Assembly: GCF_015207245.1 (NCBI RefSeq)
Contig: NZ_JADEXF010000208.1
Coordinates: forward strand, 1-6,502
DNA: 6,502 nucleotides
Reading direction: 5' to 3'
Source of the DNA: Nostoc cf. edaphicum LEGE 07299
Lineage (GTDB): Bacteria; Cyanobacteriota; Cyanobacteriia; Cyanobacteriales; Nostocaceae
The notes beneath the pieces are model-generated. The model ran no database searches, was not told where the DNA came from, and worked only from the letters and a program-made list of their open reading frames with translations. Below are positions 5,914-6,502 of this stretch, piece by piece (position 1 is the stretch's first letter; every line of letters begins with the position of its first letter). Position numbers and translations under genes: made by a program.

Positions 5914-6502
5914 TTAAATTTTCTTCTCAAAAAGTTTTAATACATCTAATAGGTAAATAGCAGATTGATAAGATTCTGCAATTAGTAGATTTTGTTTTTG
6001 GGGTTCAGATTCTAATTTATCGGCTAGCAAGCGCAGAGAGCTAATCAGAGGATAGAGACGCGTGCGAAACTCATCCGAAATATGACTAAAGTTTTGATAC
6101 TGGTTATGTTCATCTTGATTTTGATCTATATCTGACGATAACTGCCAGTTAATTTTCAGGTTAACCACATCGCTGAATAGATCGATGGCGTTGAGAACTC
6201 TTAAAGCTGAGTTGTATGATTGGTCAATTAATTCCTGGCGCTCTTGGGAATTGTCTACTAGATCGTCAACTAATAGTCCCAGGAAACCAATCATTGAGTT
6301 AAGCCTTGTACGCAGTTCGTGAGAAATGCGGTTAAAGCTAGGATTAGTTTTGGTGGAAACTTCAGTCTGATCGGCAAATTGCATTGAGTACAGGCGTGAG
6401 TAGTAACCACCTTTTTGTAAAAGTGTTTCATGGGTTCCCACTTCTACCACCTGTCCTTGATCTAATACGGCAATTTGATCGGCTTTTTGGACTGTGGAAA
6501 GG
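5914..6502 (-). CDS. ABC exporter C-terminus fused to two histidine-kinase-like DHp modules (partial)
   Basis: The frame runs off the right edge; the apparent GTG start at 6450 is internal. The first visible residues, LSTVQKADQIAVLDQGQVVE, followed by GTHETLLQKGGYYSRLYSMQF, are the end of an ABC exporter ATPase just after the H-loop (the H and R would be in the next bases). This is the MsbA/HlyB type with a fused transmembrane domain, expected in the inner membrane. About 12 residues later comes ISHELRTRLNSMIGFLGLL and QELIDQSYNSALRVLNAIDL, a HisKA/DHp-like helical hairpin with its histidine encoded at 6321-6319. A Gln/Asp/Asn-rich linker leads to a second copy, ISDEFRTRLYPLISSLRLLA and onward, with aspartate (6075-6073) at the histidine position. 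By hand alignment 23 of 51 residues are identical without gaps. No HATPase domain follows; the protein ends FEKKI. It is first in the visible operon and probably exports the glycan product. Confidence 0.85.
   Translation of the reverse strand, partial: LSTVQKADQIAVLDQGQVVEVGTHETLLQKGGYYSRLYSMQFADQTEVSTKTNPSFNRISHELRTRLNSMIGFLGLLVDDLVDNSQERQELIDQSYNSALRVLNAIDLFSDVVNLKINWQLSSDIDQNQDEHNQYQNFSHISDEFRTRLYPLISSLRLLADKLESEPQKQNLLIAESYQSAIYLLDVLKLFEKKI

Noticed and set aside
5914..6450. A self-contained small DHp-domain protein starting with GTG at 6450.
   Set aside because: The frame is open to the right edge and reads as the ABC ATPase segment after the H-loop; the residues after 6450 (VVEVGTHETLLQKGGYYSRL) are still exporter sequence.
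1..6502. CRISPR array, tRNA, rRNA, insertion sequence or phage genes.
   Set aside because: No regularly spaced repeats, cloverleaf-like sequences, transposase motifs or terminal inverted repeats were seen on either strand.

Overview
The window looks cyanobacterial, most likely a heterocystous filamentous genus such as Nostoc or Anabaena. The evidence is one exact HIP1 octamer (GCGATCGC), a dispersed palindromic repeat of the kind scattered through Nostoc genomes (CTGCGAGACGCTACGCGAACG followed by a GTTGAGCGAAGTCGAAAC arm), AT-rich intergenic DNA, weak ribosome-binding sites, and three glycosyltransferase paralogues resembling a family I remember under the Nostoc punctiforme label 'Npun_R2821/Npun_R2822'. 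The assignment comes from reading the sequence, not from a database search.

Layout. On the + strand, positions 1-342 hold the C-terminal end of a membrane protein that starts outside the window. A tail-to-tail intergenic region (343-697) follows, with a palindromic repeat and a possible 59-residue ORF on the minus strand that has not been called before. Everything from 698 to the right edge is on the minus strand and reads leftward as one likely operon. In transcription order it contains: the C-terminal end of an ABC exporter fused to two histidine-kinase-like dimerization (DHp) modules (5914-6502); a GT4-type glycosyltransferase (4604-5845); a GT10 (fucosyltransferase-like) glycosyltransferase (3627-4586); and three tandem GT8-like glycosyltransferase paralogues (2643-3623, 1749-2639, 698-1732). 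Gaps between the five glycosyltransferase genes are 3 to 17 nt, and 68 nt separate the exporter from the first of them.

Inferred function. Five glycosyltransferases behind a lipid or polysaccharide-type ABC exporter suggest a cassette that assembles and exports a short branched glycan, glycolipid or surface polysaccharide. No sugar-nucleotide synthesis, polymerase or chain-length genes are visible, so the product cannot be named. The most unusual element is the exporter tail: two tandem DHp-like repeats, one keeping the phospho-acceptor histidine and the other with aspartate there, and no kinase ATPase domain after them.
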